Below are positions 12,194 through 22,457 of a stretch of 64,000 nt of DNA, piece by piece. This DNA is from Gyrodactylus bullatarudis (lineage: Eukaryota; Platyhelminthes; Monogenea; Gyrodactylidea; Gyrodactylidae). Below the pieces are notes generated by a model that worked only from the letters and a program-made list of their open reading frames with translations, was not told the DNA's origin and did no database searches. The DNA is taken from the NCBI GenBank assembly GCA_012064415.1, contig SSNU01000208.1, positions 186,001-250,000 on the forward strand, written 5' to 3'. A program made the translations under genes and the position numbers. Position 1 is the stretch's first letter. Every line of letters starts with the position of its first letter.

Positions 12194-13320
12194 TTATTCG
12201 TCACTTTCGTCAGAGTAGGTCAAGCCAAGGCAATTAGTTTTTAGAGGCAGGTTATCCTCCTCTGATTTCTTTGAATCCTGGTCATCTGTTTCAAGTTTTC
12301 TTTTCAATTGTTCTGGCTTTGTTACCAAGGGCTAAAAGTATCATAAAAATATAAGATTTTCCAAATTTAATCAATTACAATAGAAAAACCTACACGTCTA
12401 GCAGATGCAAAAGAAGGTGGTAATTTCTTTTTGCTTTGAGAAACAAGGCCCTTGACAATTGTGTTTGTGGTCTGTTGAGTTTCACAGGAGCTAGATGCTG
12501 GCGAATCTTTTGCTTTCACATCATCGAATTCTTCGTAGTCAATATCTGGCTCTGTGACAAGATGAGTAAGATTGGCTGGAGCTACAAATACACCTGGTTG
12601 TTCTTCGGTTATGATGAAATTGCCCTTATTGTCCATTTTGGGTATTTCCGGAATGGAAGTCCCCGAATGTTTTGCTCTCAAACATTCATTCACAAAGTCA
12701 TCCTCTATTTGTTTTAGCTTGAGTTTATCGCGTTCCTTTTTCTCCCAAAAATCTCTTATGAGATTGTGGGAATTCTCGAATTCTGCCTGTTTTCGATTAA
12801 CCTCGCGGATATCTTCAATTAACTCTGACATTTCCATCTCTCGTTTACTCTGCTCTGTGCGTTTTTCCATTAACTTCATGGGATTATTCTCCAATTCCTG
12901 AGCTTCTTCTTCGGCTTTCTTTTCAGCCAATTCTTCAGCAGTTCTCAAGGCTTCGAAAGATCTGATAGCTCCACTTTCCAATGCATAGTCCTGACGTTCT
13001 GTGTCGGTACGCCATACAATTTCTGCGCAACAATTTGGACATTTCACATAAAACCTGTAATGTTTAATACCAAGGTAATTGACATCTTCTGCTTCCTGCA
13101 TTTTAGAGTTGAATTTTCTAGCCTTGTAAATGTAGCTATTACATGTTTTACATTTCATGTTAAAAGGAGCCATAGTTCTGATATTATACTTTTTAATCCG
13201 GGGAGATTTCTTGATTTTAGGGATTTTCGACGGATCATAATCTGGGGGATAATATTTCTTGAGAAGAAAAATTAAATTAAAAGTAACAAATCTTACATTG
13301 AGGACTTTTCGATCAGTCAT
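12194..13320 (-). CDS. YJU2: splicing factor YJU2 (CCDC94)
   Basis: Spliceosome step-one factor that joins with the Prp19 complex and promotes branching. Exons 13320-13297, 13257-12394 and 12331-12194 give 341 residues; introns are 39 and 62 nt. The 39-nt intron is a multiple of three without a stop, so an unspliced reading would insert 13 foreign residues (beginning VRFVTFN) after MTDRKVLN. Removing it restores the conserved start VLNKYYPPDYDPSKIP. The zinc-binding pair CKTC...CPNC is at about residues 45-85, followed by charged coiled-coil helices (NNPMKLMEKRTEQSKREMEM). The last exon restores the usual ending, CLGLTYSDESDE. A pyrimidine-rich CGACAG site ends at 13353, 32 nt upstream of the start. 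Confidence 0.93.
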
Positions 13321-13798
13321 TTTGCAAAACCGTGAGAATTATAGTTTCAACCCTGTCGAAAAAAAATTTTACTCAATTTTGCAAATTTGTAATTAATTGA
13401 AACAAGAAAAACTATAGATTTAATCTTTTGTTGAGTGGTAATGAATTTTCAAAATTTTTGTCAAAAATAGTTTTTTGTTGATTATCTACTGTAGATTCAT
13501 CATTCAAGAATTGATATTATCAATGATGTGATATCATGAGCCAGGACTATTACGTATTGAGTAATTCACTCAGAGTGAATTTTAATAGATTCTTTCTCTT
13601 ATATAATCAAAAATTTACAACTTTTTCTCAAAAGCAGAGATCTCAGCGAAAAAATTATTACATAGTCGAATAAATAGTACTGGTCAAGTGCGAAAATAAA
13701 AGTTTGGCACAAGAGATTAATTGGGAAAGACTATATTGAAAATAATGAGATTGTTACTACGGATAACTGTTTCATATGAATTTTGTTTTTTTGACATT
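13321..13798. other. spacer between TMX2 3' end and YJU2 start
   Basis: 478 bp AT-rich non-coding sequence between two minus-strand genes, expected to contain the YJU2 promoter. No repeat family member or RNA gene recognised. Confidence 0.4.
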
Positions 13799-14581
13799 TT
13801 ATTTATTCTTTTTTGTCTCTTGACTCTTCTGATCTTCTTTACTCAAATACTTGTCCAGTTCGAAAGATTTAACAATTGATTCGTAATTGAAATGATATTT
13901 TTGAATCACCTTTTTCTGTGAATCAATAGCTGGGCGTCTCTCAATTTCCTTGCCATTCTTGAAAAGAATTATGGTAGGCAATTGATTAGACATGGTTCCT
14001 GTGTTAATCGAGAGTTGGTTTGCAATAGAATCAAAGCGAGTTATGTCAATTTTTCCAAACTTGAGGTTATCCCCTCCATATTTTTGAGAGAGCTCTGCAA
14101 AAATAGGTGCTAATCTGTTACAATTTGGTGACCAATGTGTGTAAAAGGCAACTATCCATGTTTGTCCTGAAGAGTTGTTAAGAATTTCATCTTTAAAAGT
14201 TGAGTCTCGAAGGTACAAGACTTTATCTGGTCCTTTGTATGTAGGCTTTTTGACAAAAATGCTACAAATAAACCAAATTAATCCGTAAACTGCTCCATAG
14301 ACCGGCTTAGCCCGATAGAACATCACAAGATTACACAATTTTGCAAACATGAGAAAATGTGCAACATATTCAAGAAAGTTTGATGTTCTCCTTTTCGAAA
14401 GTGTCATAAAACTAGCGAGCATTATCATCATTTCGTATTCTTGAAATTCAAGTTTGCAACTATCATAGAGAAGACTACAGTTGTAGGGAATCAGTTTGGA
14501 TAAAAAGTAGAAGGTTGACAAGAAAAAATTCAAAAAGTAGTAAGGAGTTCCAAGTCCATTCAGGAAATCTGCTTTGGACAT
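13799..14581 (-). CDS. TMX2: thioredoxin-related transmembrane protein 2 (TMX2)
   Basis: ER membrane protein of the protein-disulfide-isomerase family, acting at ER-mitochondria contacts. A single exon encodes 260 residues. The N-terminal half has several hydrophobic segments (about residues 12-32, 50-60, 72-90 and 96-110: YFLNFFLSTFYFLSKL, VYGAVYGLIWFICSIFV). A thioredoxin fold follows from about 130: WIVAFYTHWSPNCNRLAPIF, FGKIDITR, and the cis-proline segment QLPTIILFKNGKE. The redox site is SPNC rather than CxxC, as in other TMX2 proteins (SNDC in human), so only one active-site cysteine remains. The tail is lysine-rich (KKNK), which suggests ER retrieval. The stop codon overlaps an AATAAA, so the poly(A) signal is embedded in the last codons. 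Confidence 0.92.
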   Translation of the reverse strand: MSKADFLNGLGTPYYFLNFFLSTFYFLSKLIPYNCSLLYDSCKLEFQEYEMMIMLASFMTLSKRRTSNFLEYVAHFLMFAKLCNLVMFYRAKPVYGAVYGLIWFICSIFVKKPTYKGPDKVLYLRDSTFKDEILNNSSGQTWIVAFYTHWSPNCNRLAPIFAELSQKYGGDNLKFGKIDITRFDSIANQLSINTGTMSNQLPTIILFKNGKEIERRPAIDSQKKVIQKYHFNYESIVKSFELDKYLSKEDQKSQETKKNK

Positions 14582-14717
14582 TACTTAGAAAGGAGTTGAT
14601 CAAAAACTTTGAATTATCACAATAGTTGAATATAAAGAATCAAAACTTGTGAAGTTGTTTGTGTTTTGGCGTTAATTTAAAAAAATTGCACAACACTGAG
14701 TCAGATCACACTTTAAC
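14582..14717. promoter_or_regulatory. putative bidirectional promoter TMX2/BTB-kelch A
   Basis: 136 bp between divergent start codons. No TATA box stands out in such AT-rich sequence. Confidence 0.35.
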
Positions 14718-16538
14718 ATGGAAAATTGCAAAGTCTCCCTCAGCCCAGAATGCCCAGACAAGTCAATGACAAGTTTCTCACATTTGCGTAGTCTACTTGA
14801 AACTTTGAAAAACAAAAAGTCAAAAAATTCTGATTTTTTCCTCACTTCTGCTGATCATAAAATCAATATTCATCGAATAATTCTAGCTGCTCATTCTAAA
14901 AAGTATCAAGAACTACTGAAAAATATGCAAACAAATGAACTAGCATTGTCATTTAAAATCAAGAAGGAAGACATCAAATTATTTTATGCTTTTATCGATT
15001 CCCTTTATGACGAGCGTGTGTCATTCTCTGTCCACAATCCTGGAACCTACATTGAATATTTGAGCCATTTTGACAATGAGCTCCGCGAATATAGTTTCTA
15101 TCGATATGCAAGACGTATGGACTTTACTCCAGTACAGGCTCTAAAAGTGCTCTCGTGTTTAATCATGAAAAAGTACCTTTTCACTTCGATAACAAGGATT
15201 TTTGACCGTGTCATCCATGAAGTATTGACCAGGTTTAGTCACTTTTACGTCCTCTCCAACTACCATGGATACTTGATGGAAGTTCCCTTGGAGGTGTTTG
15301 AATATTTGATTTCACATGATGGGAATGCAGCTGAAGAAGAGATGCTTGCATCTTTAATTAACGATTATATCCAAGTTAATAATGTCAATGAAGAAGTTGC
15401 CGTTCGTTTATATTCCCATATACACAAGTGTAGTCGAGAAATAAAAATATCTGAAAGCCTTTCCAGTCAAGTTAGGGATCGTATTTCCAAAGAAATTGCA
15501 CAAAAGACAGTATATCGACCCGGAAGCTGTTGGCATTTCATGATAGCCATCAGTAATGATGAATCAAATGATTTCCTATACTATGACCTGAGATCCAAAA
15601 CATCAGTCGATGCTTCCGATATTACATCAACTCATAAATTATTTCCATTGCATACACTTTTGAAGCAGAAAAAATTCCTGGACTTGGAAGTGATTAATGG
15701 TCAACCGGGTGGTCTCCACAAAGGCAAAGACTCTGATTCCTTGCCAATCTTTCAAAAGTATGAGAATCAAACATGGGTGGATTGCTTCAAGACTCAGTAT
15801 CACATAAATGACTTTATTCAGTCCAACTTTCGTATAATCAGTGTTGGAGGACTTGACACCAATCGAGGTACTCAGTTGATTGGCTCTGCTGTCTATGGAG
15901 ATGGTCCCTGGAGGATGTTCAAAGCTCTGGACACAAAAGTTCAGAGTCATTCCCTCTGCTTGGTCTCAGGTACTGTTTATCGGTTTGGCGGATTTGATTC
16001 CGAGTCTGGTGTCTTCTCCACCTCCTACTCTATTCAGCTATGGCCAACAGCCAAGGAATGGAAACAAATCGCCCCAATGCCTGAGAGGGCAGCCTATGCT
16101 AAAGCAGTTCACTATGGCGGCAAAATTTATCTTTTCGGAGGCTATCCAACCTCTGCTAGGAGTCAAGTCAACAAGGTCAACCAGGTCTACGATATTGAAA
16201 ATAATGCCTGGGAAACATTCCCCAATTGTGGTGAAAACTTTTCTGTCAATTTTGCCTATGAAATATCTGGCATCTTCTATCTAATTGGAAAAGATCAAGA
16301 TGTATCGCAAGAGAATAATGAGGAAGAAGAAGATGACGACAACGATGAAGAGAATGACGACAACGATGAAGAGAATGACGACAACGATGAATCTGCCCTT
16401 CTCATCTATACTTTTAGTCCAATCACCAAGGAGTATGCGCTACATGGGCAGATTAACAATTCCTACGAGATAAACTGTTGTTACGGTGTTACCTTTAATG
16501 AGTATGACTTGATGAAGATGGTGTCATCAACAGGTTGA
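14718..16538 (+). CDS. BTB-BACK-kelch protein A
   Basis: Intronless 606-residue protein. Domain order fits KLHL-type CUL3 adaptors. A BTB-like domain covers about residues 20-125 (SDFFLTSADHKINIHRIILAAHSKKYQELLK), with BACK-like helices to about 260. A kelch-type propeller follows from about 370: IISVGGLD, VYRFGGFD, KIYLFGGYP with VYDIENNAWETFP. The BTB part is diverged and some blades are not recognisable, so CUL3 binding is an inference. Between the last blades lies an acidic tract built from a 21-bp tandem repeat (16335-16391). Close paralogue of protein B on the opposite strand: both share the unusual segment GSAVYGDGPWRMF / GSAIYGQGPWKLF, so they arose by duplication. Downstream blades end at a normal stop. 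I cannot assign an orthologue. Confidence 0.85.
   Translation: MENCKVSLSPECPDKSMTSFSHLRSLLETLKNKKSKNSDFFLTSADHKINIHRIILAAHSKKYQELLKNMQTNELALSFKIKKEDIKLFYAFIDSLYDERVSFSVHNPGTYIEYLSHFDNELREYSFYRYARRMDFTPVQALKVLSCLIMKKYLFTSITRIFDRVIHEVLTRFSHFYVLSNYHGYLMEVPLEVFEYLISHDGNAAEEEMLASLINDYIQVNNVNEEVAVRLYSHIHKCSREIKISESLSSQVRDRISKEIAQKTVYRPGSCWHFMIAISNDESNDFLYYDLRSKTSVDASDITSTHKLFPLHTLLKQKKFLDLEVINGQPGGLHKGKDSDSLPIFQKYENQTWVDCFKTQYHINDFIQSNFRIISVGGLDTNRGTQLIGSAVYGDGPWRMFKALDTKVQSHSLCLVSGTVYRFGGFDSESGVFSTSYSIQLWPTAKEWKQIAPMPERAAYAKAVHYGGKIYLFGGYPTSARSQVNKVNQVYDIENNAWETFPNCGENFSVNFAYEISGIFYLIGKDQDVSQENNEEEEDDDNDEENDDNDEENDDNDESALLIYTFSPITKEYALHGQINNSYEINCCYGVTFNEYDLMKMVSSTG
16335..16391 (+). repeat. 21-bp coding minisatellite (acidic D/N/E repeat)
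   Basis: The unit GACGACAACGATGAAGAGAAT is present twice in full and once in part and codes DDNDEEN repeats inside BTB-kelch protein A. A 21-bp unit preserves the frame, so copy number can vary without disrupting the protein. Confidence 0.85.
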
Positions 16539-17066
16539 AAACAGAGTAAACTTTCTACCACCCTTTTATCAATTACAAATACAACAAGATTTCTCCAAAC
16601 AAAAAGATTCAAGATGTTAAAAAGAACCTTAAATATCAGCATTATTTGCAGTATTACTTTATAATAATTCTAAAATTAGAGGAATACACTCTATATCAAT
16701 CGTTTGTTTAATTCTTTCTTAGCACACAACTACACTACTCTATTATTATAAGTTATTGCGCAACAAACTTGAATTCAACATTTTTAAATGTATGAGAAAG
16801 AAAAACACTCTCCAAGGATTGTCAGTCATTGAAGGGAAGGCTTGAAAGTGAGATATATATTTCAATCCCTTTTTTCCATGACTAAATGGTGCATTTATGC
16901 AATGAAATAATCCTGGTGATAAAAAACATCTGAGTTTATTTTCATGAAGAGAACATGATGGGAATAGGTTCATTTTAATTGATATAAAACGGACAAGTGT
17001 TTATCTTTTCGTTTCGTAATAATAATAATAATATAATGATAATACAAGTTTTTCGGTTGTTGTGGC
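16539..17066. other. convergent 3' region of the two BTB-kelch genes
   Basis: 528 bp AT-rich spacer between the converging paralogues. It contains an (AAT)n tract near 17019-17036. No gene or mobile element is recognised. Confidence 0.45.
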
Positions 17067-18812
17067 CTAGATTTGGTCATAGTCGTACTTTGAAAATTTG
17101 GCAGCGTATTTAATGGGTCTATAGGTGGTACAATCAGCTTTTTTGGTCCATTCTTTAGTCATTGGATCAAATTGCATTATGGTAAACTTTTCGTTGGACT
17201 TATTGAATGAGACCAAAACAAATATTTTACCATAGCAATTGATGGCAGTGTGAACCTTGGTGACATCCTCTATCTTTGGCAGCTCAGACCAAGAGTTTGT
17301 CCTTATATCGTACACATAATTTGGTTCCATACACTTGTTGTTCTTCTCAGTGGGATCGGAATAGCCGCCAAAAACATAGATGAGACCATCGAGACAGGTA
17401 GCAGAGGCACCGTAACGACCCTTTGGCATTGGAGCAAGAGTCTTCCATTCTTTATTCTCACTGTTGATTTGAAGACATTCCACAGAGGAAAGAGACTCAT
17501 CATCGTTTCTCCCTCCGATTGCATAGATGATCCCAGATTCCATTATCAGGGAATGTGAACCGCGTCGGTGTTTCATTGAATTGAATAATTTCCATGGCCC
17601 CTGGCCGTAAATGGCGGAACCCTTCAAGTAGAGATGCCGACTTTCATCCCACCCGCCAATGTGTATGATACAATTGCCATACTTGATGTAGGACTCAATA
17701 GAGAGGCAGCACTTGTAGTCCTCCTGCCATATTTGGTTGTCATAACGCATAAAGGTGGGCAATTTCATTTCGTCTGTGGGATAGTGGAGAAGGCCAGATA
17801 AATGACCATCGGTTAGATCGAGTGAGGAAAAATATTCTCTATTGTCATCTCGGTTAATGATACTCTCAAGATTTTCTATAATCGATGATTTTGAACTATC
17901 CACAAAGACATCTTGAACTACGTCATAGTAAAGTCTGGAGCTGCTAGTGAGGAACATTAGATAGTAATAGGAGCCATTTCTCGGGTTCACTGGGATATCT
18001 TCAACCTGTCCGTTCATCTTATTTGTAGCTTTGGTAATCCAATCGCCTTTGAGTTTTTCAAAAGTTTCCTTCCGCTTTCCAAAGATCTCCTTGATTTCCT
18101 CAGGCGAAATTTGAGAGAGACGAATTGAATTCAAGAGATCATTACAGCTATCTTGATTTTCGATAGAATTAACTTCAAGCCATTCCAAAAGGAAGTCAAG
18201 CAGTTCTGCTTCAGTGGCATCGTTTACATCTGAATATAAAAGATGCCTAGTTGTATTATATCCAAGAGAGAGTAGGATATTGCGAAACTTTTCAGTTCTC
18301 AGACAATACGTGAAATTGCGTAGGATAGTCTTGGCAAACTGTTGGCCCAATTGCTTTTCAAAAGTAGTCATAATAAAGTCGAGGTAGTTTAGACTCTCTT
18401 CGAGGGAGAACTGGTACTTTTTAATATGCTTCAAAAGAATCTTGGTTATGGAGTCAATTTGAAGAAAGTCAGCGGATTGAAGGATAAGGGAAATTATACT
18501 CTGGTTGACATACAATTGACCAGTGTATAAAAATTTAAGAATTTGCTTGAACTCAGTTGATGTAACCCCGATAAGACTGACGGAATTGTCTCCAGATAAA
18601 GAAAAACCAGTATTGAACATTGATTTGAAGTATAAAGAGTTGGCAGCTAGGATTATTTTTTGGGCATCAAATTTCATTTCTGATTCTTTTTCATTGCCAG
18701 GCACAGTAATACCGACATCACAGAACTTTTTTTCATCTTTAAACTTCTCCAGACGATTGAATAAATTATTCAGATGCTTATGCCTAATAGTATTTTGGTC
18801 AGTAAGTAACAT
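17067..18812 (-). CDS. BTB-BACK-kelch protein B
   Basis: Intronless 581-residue KLHL-like protein. The first ATG of the frame is at 18812; the open frame extends 9 nt further through a GTG codon that I do not take as the start. BTB domain at about residues 22-130: CDVGITVPG, FDAQKIILAANSLYFKSMF, LKFLYTGQLYVNQ. BACK region at about 135-250: FLLEWLEVN and following helices. Kelch repeats at about 370-570: IIHIGGWDE, IIYAIGGRND, LAPMPKGRYGASATCLDGLIYVFGGY, VYDIRTNSWSELP. The BTB domain is better preserved than in protein A, so this copy is the better candidate for a CUL3 ubiquitin-ligase adaptor. Substrate unknown. Confidence 0.88.
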   Translation of the reverse strand: MLLTDQNTIRHKHLNNLFNRLEKFKDEKKFCDVGITVPGNEKESEMKFDAQKIILAANSLYFKSMFNTGFSLSGDNSVSLIGVTSTEFKQILKFLYTGQLYVNQSIISLILQSADFLQIDSITKILLKHIKKYQFSLEESLNYLDFIMTTFEKQLGQQFAKTILRNFTYCLRTEKFRNILLSLGYNTTRHLLYSDVNDATEAELLDFLLEWLEVNSIENQDSCNDLLNSIRLSQISPEEIKEIFGKRKETFEKLKGDWITKATNKMNGQVEDIPVNPRNGSYYYLMFLTSSSRLYYDVVQDVFVDSSKSSIIENLESIINRDDNREYFSSLDLTDGHLSGLLHYPTDEMKLPTFMRYDNQIWQEDYKCCLSIESYIKYGNCIIHIGGWDESRHLYLKGSAIYGQGPWKLFNSMKHRRGSHSLIMESGIIYAIGGRNDDESLSSVECLQINSENKEWKTLAPMPKGRYGASATCLDGLIYVFGGYSDPTEKNNKCMEPNYVYDIRTNSWSELPKIEDVTKVHTAINCYGKIFVLVSFNKSNEKFTIMQFDPMTKEWTKKADCTTYRPIKYAAKFSKYDYDQI

Positions 18813-18997
18813 CGTGAGCACTCTATAAATATTGTGTAATAATTTTTTTACGTACTGCGCGGGTAATAATAAAGCTTGAAAAGACTAGAAGAGAAAATAT
18901 TGTTTTATTCCGGACTTGTGAGTTAATTCAAATTTGAGAAATTAATTTTTACTATAAAATTTCATGTTTAGTCTGAGGTATTTTTTATTAGAAATGA

Positions 18998-19558
18998 TTA
19001 GTTGTTTATGTTTTCATTAGCATAGTTACTATCGTATGGTAAATAGAAGCTTAAAGCCTCTGATTTGTTATCTTCGAAATCTGTGGAGAGGCTGAATCCA
19101 GACTTTCCATCGTCCTTTGGATAACATTGTCGACAGGCTCCAAAAACTCCGAATGGTAAGTAAAGTAGAGAAAGCACACAACTCGAACATGAAATTCCCA
19201 CCATTGTTCTCATTAAATCATTCATCTGCTGATTTTGGGTAGCGTTATATTTTTGATGTACAATACAGGTAACAGAAATCACGGCACTTGATAAACCAAA
19301 AAGAATCACCGCCAGTATTAAAATGATTAAGTTATAAATTTGATTGGTGAGAAAGATCTGAACCACGTGTAAAATTGACAAGAGTAATACGTATGAGCCG
19401 AGCCAGTAGCCTAGCCAAATGAACTCATTTGCAATTGTCACTGAGTAGCCGGATATTAACCAGTTGATAATGATGAAAACTATCCCAATTTGGAGATATA
19501 GCAAGGCGTAAATACTTGGAACTATTTTTTGCAAATCTGGTATTTCATTCAAGAACAT
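18998..19558 (-). CDS. predicted four-helix membrane protein, unknown function
   Basis: Single-exon frame of 186 residues. Four hydrophobic segments at about residues 16-36 (YALLYLQIGIVFIIINWLI), 45-70 (IWLGYWLGSYVLLLSILHVV), 75-100 (NLIILILAVILFGLSSAVISV) and 118-142 (GISCSSCVLSLLYLPFGVFG) suggest a MARVEL- or tetraspan-like fold. A cysteine pair (CRQC) and an acidic cytosolic tail (STDFEDNKSEALSF) with tyrosines follow. I do not recognise the family. Coding status is supported by length, membrane topology and its place among real genes on the same strand as TRMU. Confidence 0.6.
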   Translation of the reverse strand: MFLNEIPDLQKIVPSIYALLYLQIGIVFIIINWLISGYSVTIANEFIWLGYWLGSYVLLLSILHVVQIFLTNQIYNLIILILAVILFGLSSAVISVTCIVHQKYNATQNQQMNDLMRTMVGISCSSCVLSLLYLPFGVFGACRQCYPKDDGKSGFSLSTDFEDNKSEALSFYLPYDSNYANENINN

Positions 19559-19928
19559 GATTAATACTCTGATTTCCGATATTGTATTAATTTCATAATC
19601 CGCATACTCAATGATAGAATGATGAGTATGGCTTGAACCAAAGATAGAGCTACAATGAGTCTAGAGAGTATTGGCCTCAAAGAATTGTTGTCAAGGGAAA
19701 CCCCTTTATTATATTGTATTGTAGGGAGTATAGCTCAATTTGATTGGACGATACGGATTAAGGAGGGCGGGGTATAAATGAATTCTAAAGATGGAACACG
19801 AGAAAATGAAATATACTCAAATTACTATAGAAAAACAGTTATAATTTATTAAATAGTAATTCTATCTTCAGTAATCCAGTCACAACCAAGTGTTAATCGT
19901 GAAAGGCTAATATTTTTTTTATTTTGAG
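19559..19928. other. spacer TRMU 3' end to membrane-protein gene
   Basis: 370 bp non-coding between two minus-strand genes. No recognisable feature beyond AT-rich sequence. Confidence 0.4.
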
Positions 19929-21206
19929 TCAATCTTCATAAAATATTTCAAAATCTTTTGGTTTCCAATCAACTTTCTTGTCGAGTGGCCAACCTTGATC
20001 GGTAATTCGAGTGGAGGAATGAATTTGAGCTCCACCAAGACAAATATTATCCTCGTAGAGAGCTGCCCATTGGCCAGGGGCAATGCACCTCATTGGTTGA
20101 TCCAGAGAAATGTTTAAGGATGGTCCCAAATTTCTGTCATCTTCTCGATAATCAAAGGGATAGTTGTTTTGCCCACAACTCTCTCCCCTAACTATAGCAT
20201 CAATAGGCTTCCATTTATTCTGCCATTGAAAGTGAAGCTTCCGAGGCATGGATGGAGGAATATCCGACAGCCAAACACTAGGATATGTAGTACAGGATTT
20301 CATGAACAACTTTGGATTATTTGTTTCTTTCACCAAGTAAACAATTTGTCTTTTTACATCAAACTTTGATACATAGAATGGACCTTGTCTATTAAAAATG
20401 GGGACTCGTTGTCCATAAGTAAAGTGATGAATTCCCTCATGATGGCCTAGTACTTGACCGTTATCTTCATATATAATTTCACCCTCTCTCTTTTCGATAT
20501 ATTCATCAATGAACAAGTTGAAATTACGTTTGCCTATGAAGCACATTCCCATACTCTACAAGTTAAAAAATGAAATTCACTTCTTTCTGTTTGGCAATAC
20601 TTTCTAGGCCAATTTCTGCTGCAATTCTTTTAACATGCCTCTTCATCATACCACCGACAGGGAACATGGCATTTTCCAAATATTTACTCTTGATTGTACT
20701 CAGCCAGAATGATTGATCTTTAACCTTGTCAACAGAGCGCAAGAGTTTAGGCGATGAATAGGATTTATTTTGTAGGAAATTGCCATGACTATTCTGAGCA
20801 TAATGACCAGTGGCGAAAGCATCAAATTCTCGGGTTGCTCTAACATATTGATCCAGAATGCTGAATTTGACAAATCTGTTGCAGAGAATGTCTGGATTAG
20901 GGGTGTAGCCTAGCTCATAGGACTTGAGAGTATGCCTAGATTCTTATTAGATACATCTATGAATTACATGAATACATCGTTCCAGTAGCTTTTTATATTG
21001 TCGTGTACAAGAAGGTCGATGTTTAAATGATGGCAGACTTTTTGACAATTCCTAAGATCATTTTCTCCGGAGCAATGACCAAGTTCGTCATAAGTGTCCC
21101 AATTTTTAATGAATATTCCTGTAACTTTGAAACCTTTTGACTGTAAAAGGTATGCAGATACAGTACTGTCGACACCTCCCGAGAGCGCGCACAATATATT
21201 TTTCAT
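19929..21206 (-). CDS. TRMU: mitochondrial tRNA 2-thiouridylase (TRMU/MnmA)
   Basis: Thiolates the wobble uridine of mitochondrial Lys, Glu and Gln tRNAs. Exons 21206-20968, 20935-20581 and 20555-19929 give 406 residues; introns are 32 and 25 nt. PP-loop SGGVDST is at residues 9-15, the first catalytic cysteine in TPNPDILCN, and the second in SMGMCFIGKRNF, whose serine codon directly follows the 25-nt intron. LGHHEGIHHFTYGQR and the C-terminal CIAPGQWAALYEDNICLGGAQI fit the family. The frame opens upstream through a TTG; the first ATG gives the conserved start MKNILCALSGG, so there is little room for an N-terminal presequence. Mitochondrial targeting, if any, is not obvious. Head-to-head with MOB1. 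Confidence 0.94.
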
Positions 21207-21287
21207 AAAATGTCTCAAATTAAAGATTTGTTTTTATCAATCGGAAATAGTTGAGTTTGTTTGTATTCATTAGATCAAGTAACATAT
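21207..21287. promoter_or_regulatory. putative bidirectional promoter TRMU/MOB1
   Basis: 81 bp between divergent start codons, the tightest pair in the window. A TTTGTATTCATTAG site ending at 21273 precedes the MOB1 start by 14 nt and resembles a 3' splice site. Confidence 0.4.
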
Positions 21288-22101
21288 ATGAATTATATTC
21301 TGTAAATGACTCTTAAAAATCCCTTAATACCCTATTGAAATTATAGATTTTATTTCTAGGAATCGAGTATCTAATGTTGCTAAAATTAATAAGACGAAAA
21401 AAATCCCTGATGAAGTTGTTTTTGATCCAAAAGAAATATTAGGCAACAATCCTAAACTTATCTATACAGAAGACTTCAAACCTGTTGTAAAGTTGCCAGT
21501 TGGGGAAGATCTCAATGAATGGATTGCAATAAACAGTACGTAGCCTAAAAGATTATATCTGCTTTTAGCTGTAGACTTTTTCAACCAGATTAATATGCTC
21601 TATGGTACATTGACTGAGTTCTGTACTGATCAGAGCTGTCCAATAATGTCAGCAGGGGCTCGCTATGAATATCTCTGGGCAGATGGACAGAGTAACAAGA
21701 AACCTGTTAAATTATCTGCGCCAAAATACGCTAATGCTCTCATGGCCTGGGTTCAGAAGCAATTGGAAAACGAATCCATATTTCCCAGTAAAATTGGGGC
21801 CAAATTTCCAAAGGATTTTCTAAGCACTGTCAAGAATATTCTAAAGAGGCTATTCAGAATCTATGCCCATATTTACTACCAACATTTTGATGAAGTTCGC
21901 CAACTCAACGAAGATCCACATCTCAACACAAGCTTCAAGCATTTTATTTATTTTGTAAAAGAATTTGACTTGGTCTTGGAACGAGAGTTAGCCCCATTAC
22001 AAAAGTTTATCGATGTTCTTTGTAAGGAGAATAATTCAACTGATATTTTACAAAACGTCGCCAAAGTAGAGGAACTTGAAAGTGTTGGTATCGAGATTTA
22101 A
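21288..22101 (+). CDS. MOB1: MOB kinase activator 1 (Mats)
   Basis: Co-activator of LATS/NDR kinases in the Hippo pathway and mitotic exit. Exons 21288-21301 (only 14 nt), 21360-21535 and 21569-22101 give 240 residues; introns are 58 and 33 nt. The protein shows LPVGEDLNEWIAINTVDFFNQ (completed by splicing), LYGTLTEFCTDQSCPIMSAG, RYEYLWADG, ILKRLFRIYAHIYYQHF, HLNTSFKHFIYFVKEFDL and ELAPLQKFI. The Cys/Cys and His/His zinc ligands are all present. Sequence is closest to MOB1 rather than MOB2, MOB3 or MOB4. The N-terminus and the last ~25 residues (ENNSTDILQNVAKVEE) are diverged or extended. The tiny first exon is inferred from frame and phase only. Confidence 0.92.
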
Positions 22102-22457
22102 ATTGTGATTAATCTTTTTCGAGAAACCTAATGAGCTGCCAAAAAGAATATCATTTTTTAACAATGGCTATTTAATAATATTTCCACTAATAAGAAGCTT
22201 TTTCTTTTTAGTAATTTTTATAAGAGACAAAATCTTTGGTATAAATCTAGTTATTACATGTAATGATGCATATCGTAGTATTTTTTGACTTGATAATAAA
22301 AATTTTTACTATGCACACTCTTTCGTTTCATCTTATCCAATCATACAGAGTTTCAAACAGAGAAAGGATACTGTAAATTTTTTTATTTAAATTCCTTTAA
22401 ATTGAATCACAAAAAGGACAAAAGCACAAGAGCTACGGGGGATAAAAAAGAGAAAGT
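22102..22457. other. convergent 3' region MOB1/TMCO1
   Basis: 356 bp spacer. An AATAAA near 22294 is the likely MOB1 poly(A) signal. No other feature. Confidence 0.4.

Noticed and set aside
12436..12901. Plus-strand frames opposite YJU2
   Set aside because: Complement of YJU2 exon 2; coding signal belongs to the minus strand.
16300..16400. Acidic low-complexity insert considered a frameshift artefact
   Set aside because: The 21-bp repeat keeps the frame and kelch-like sequence continues afterwards in the same frame.
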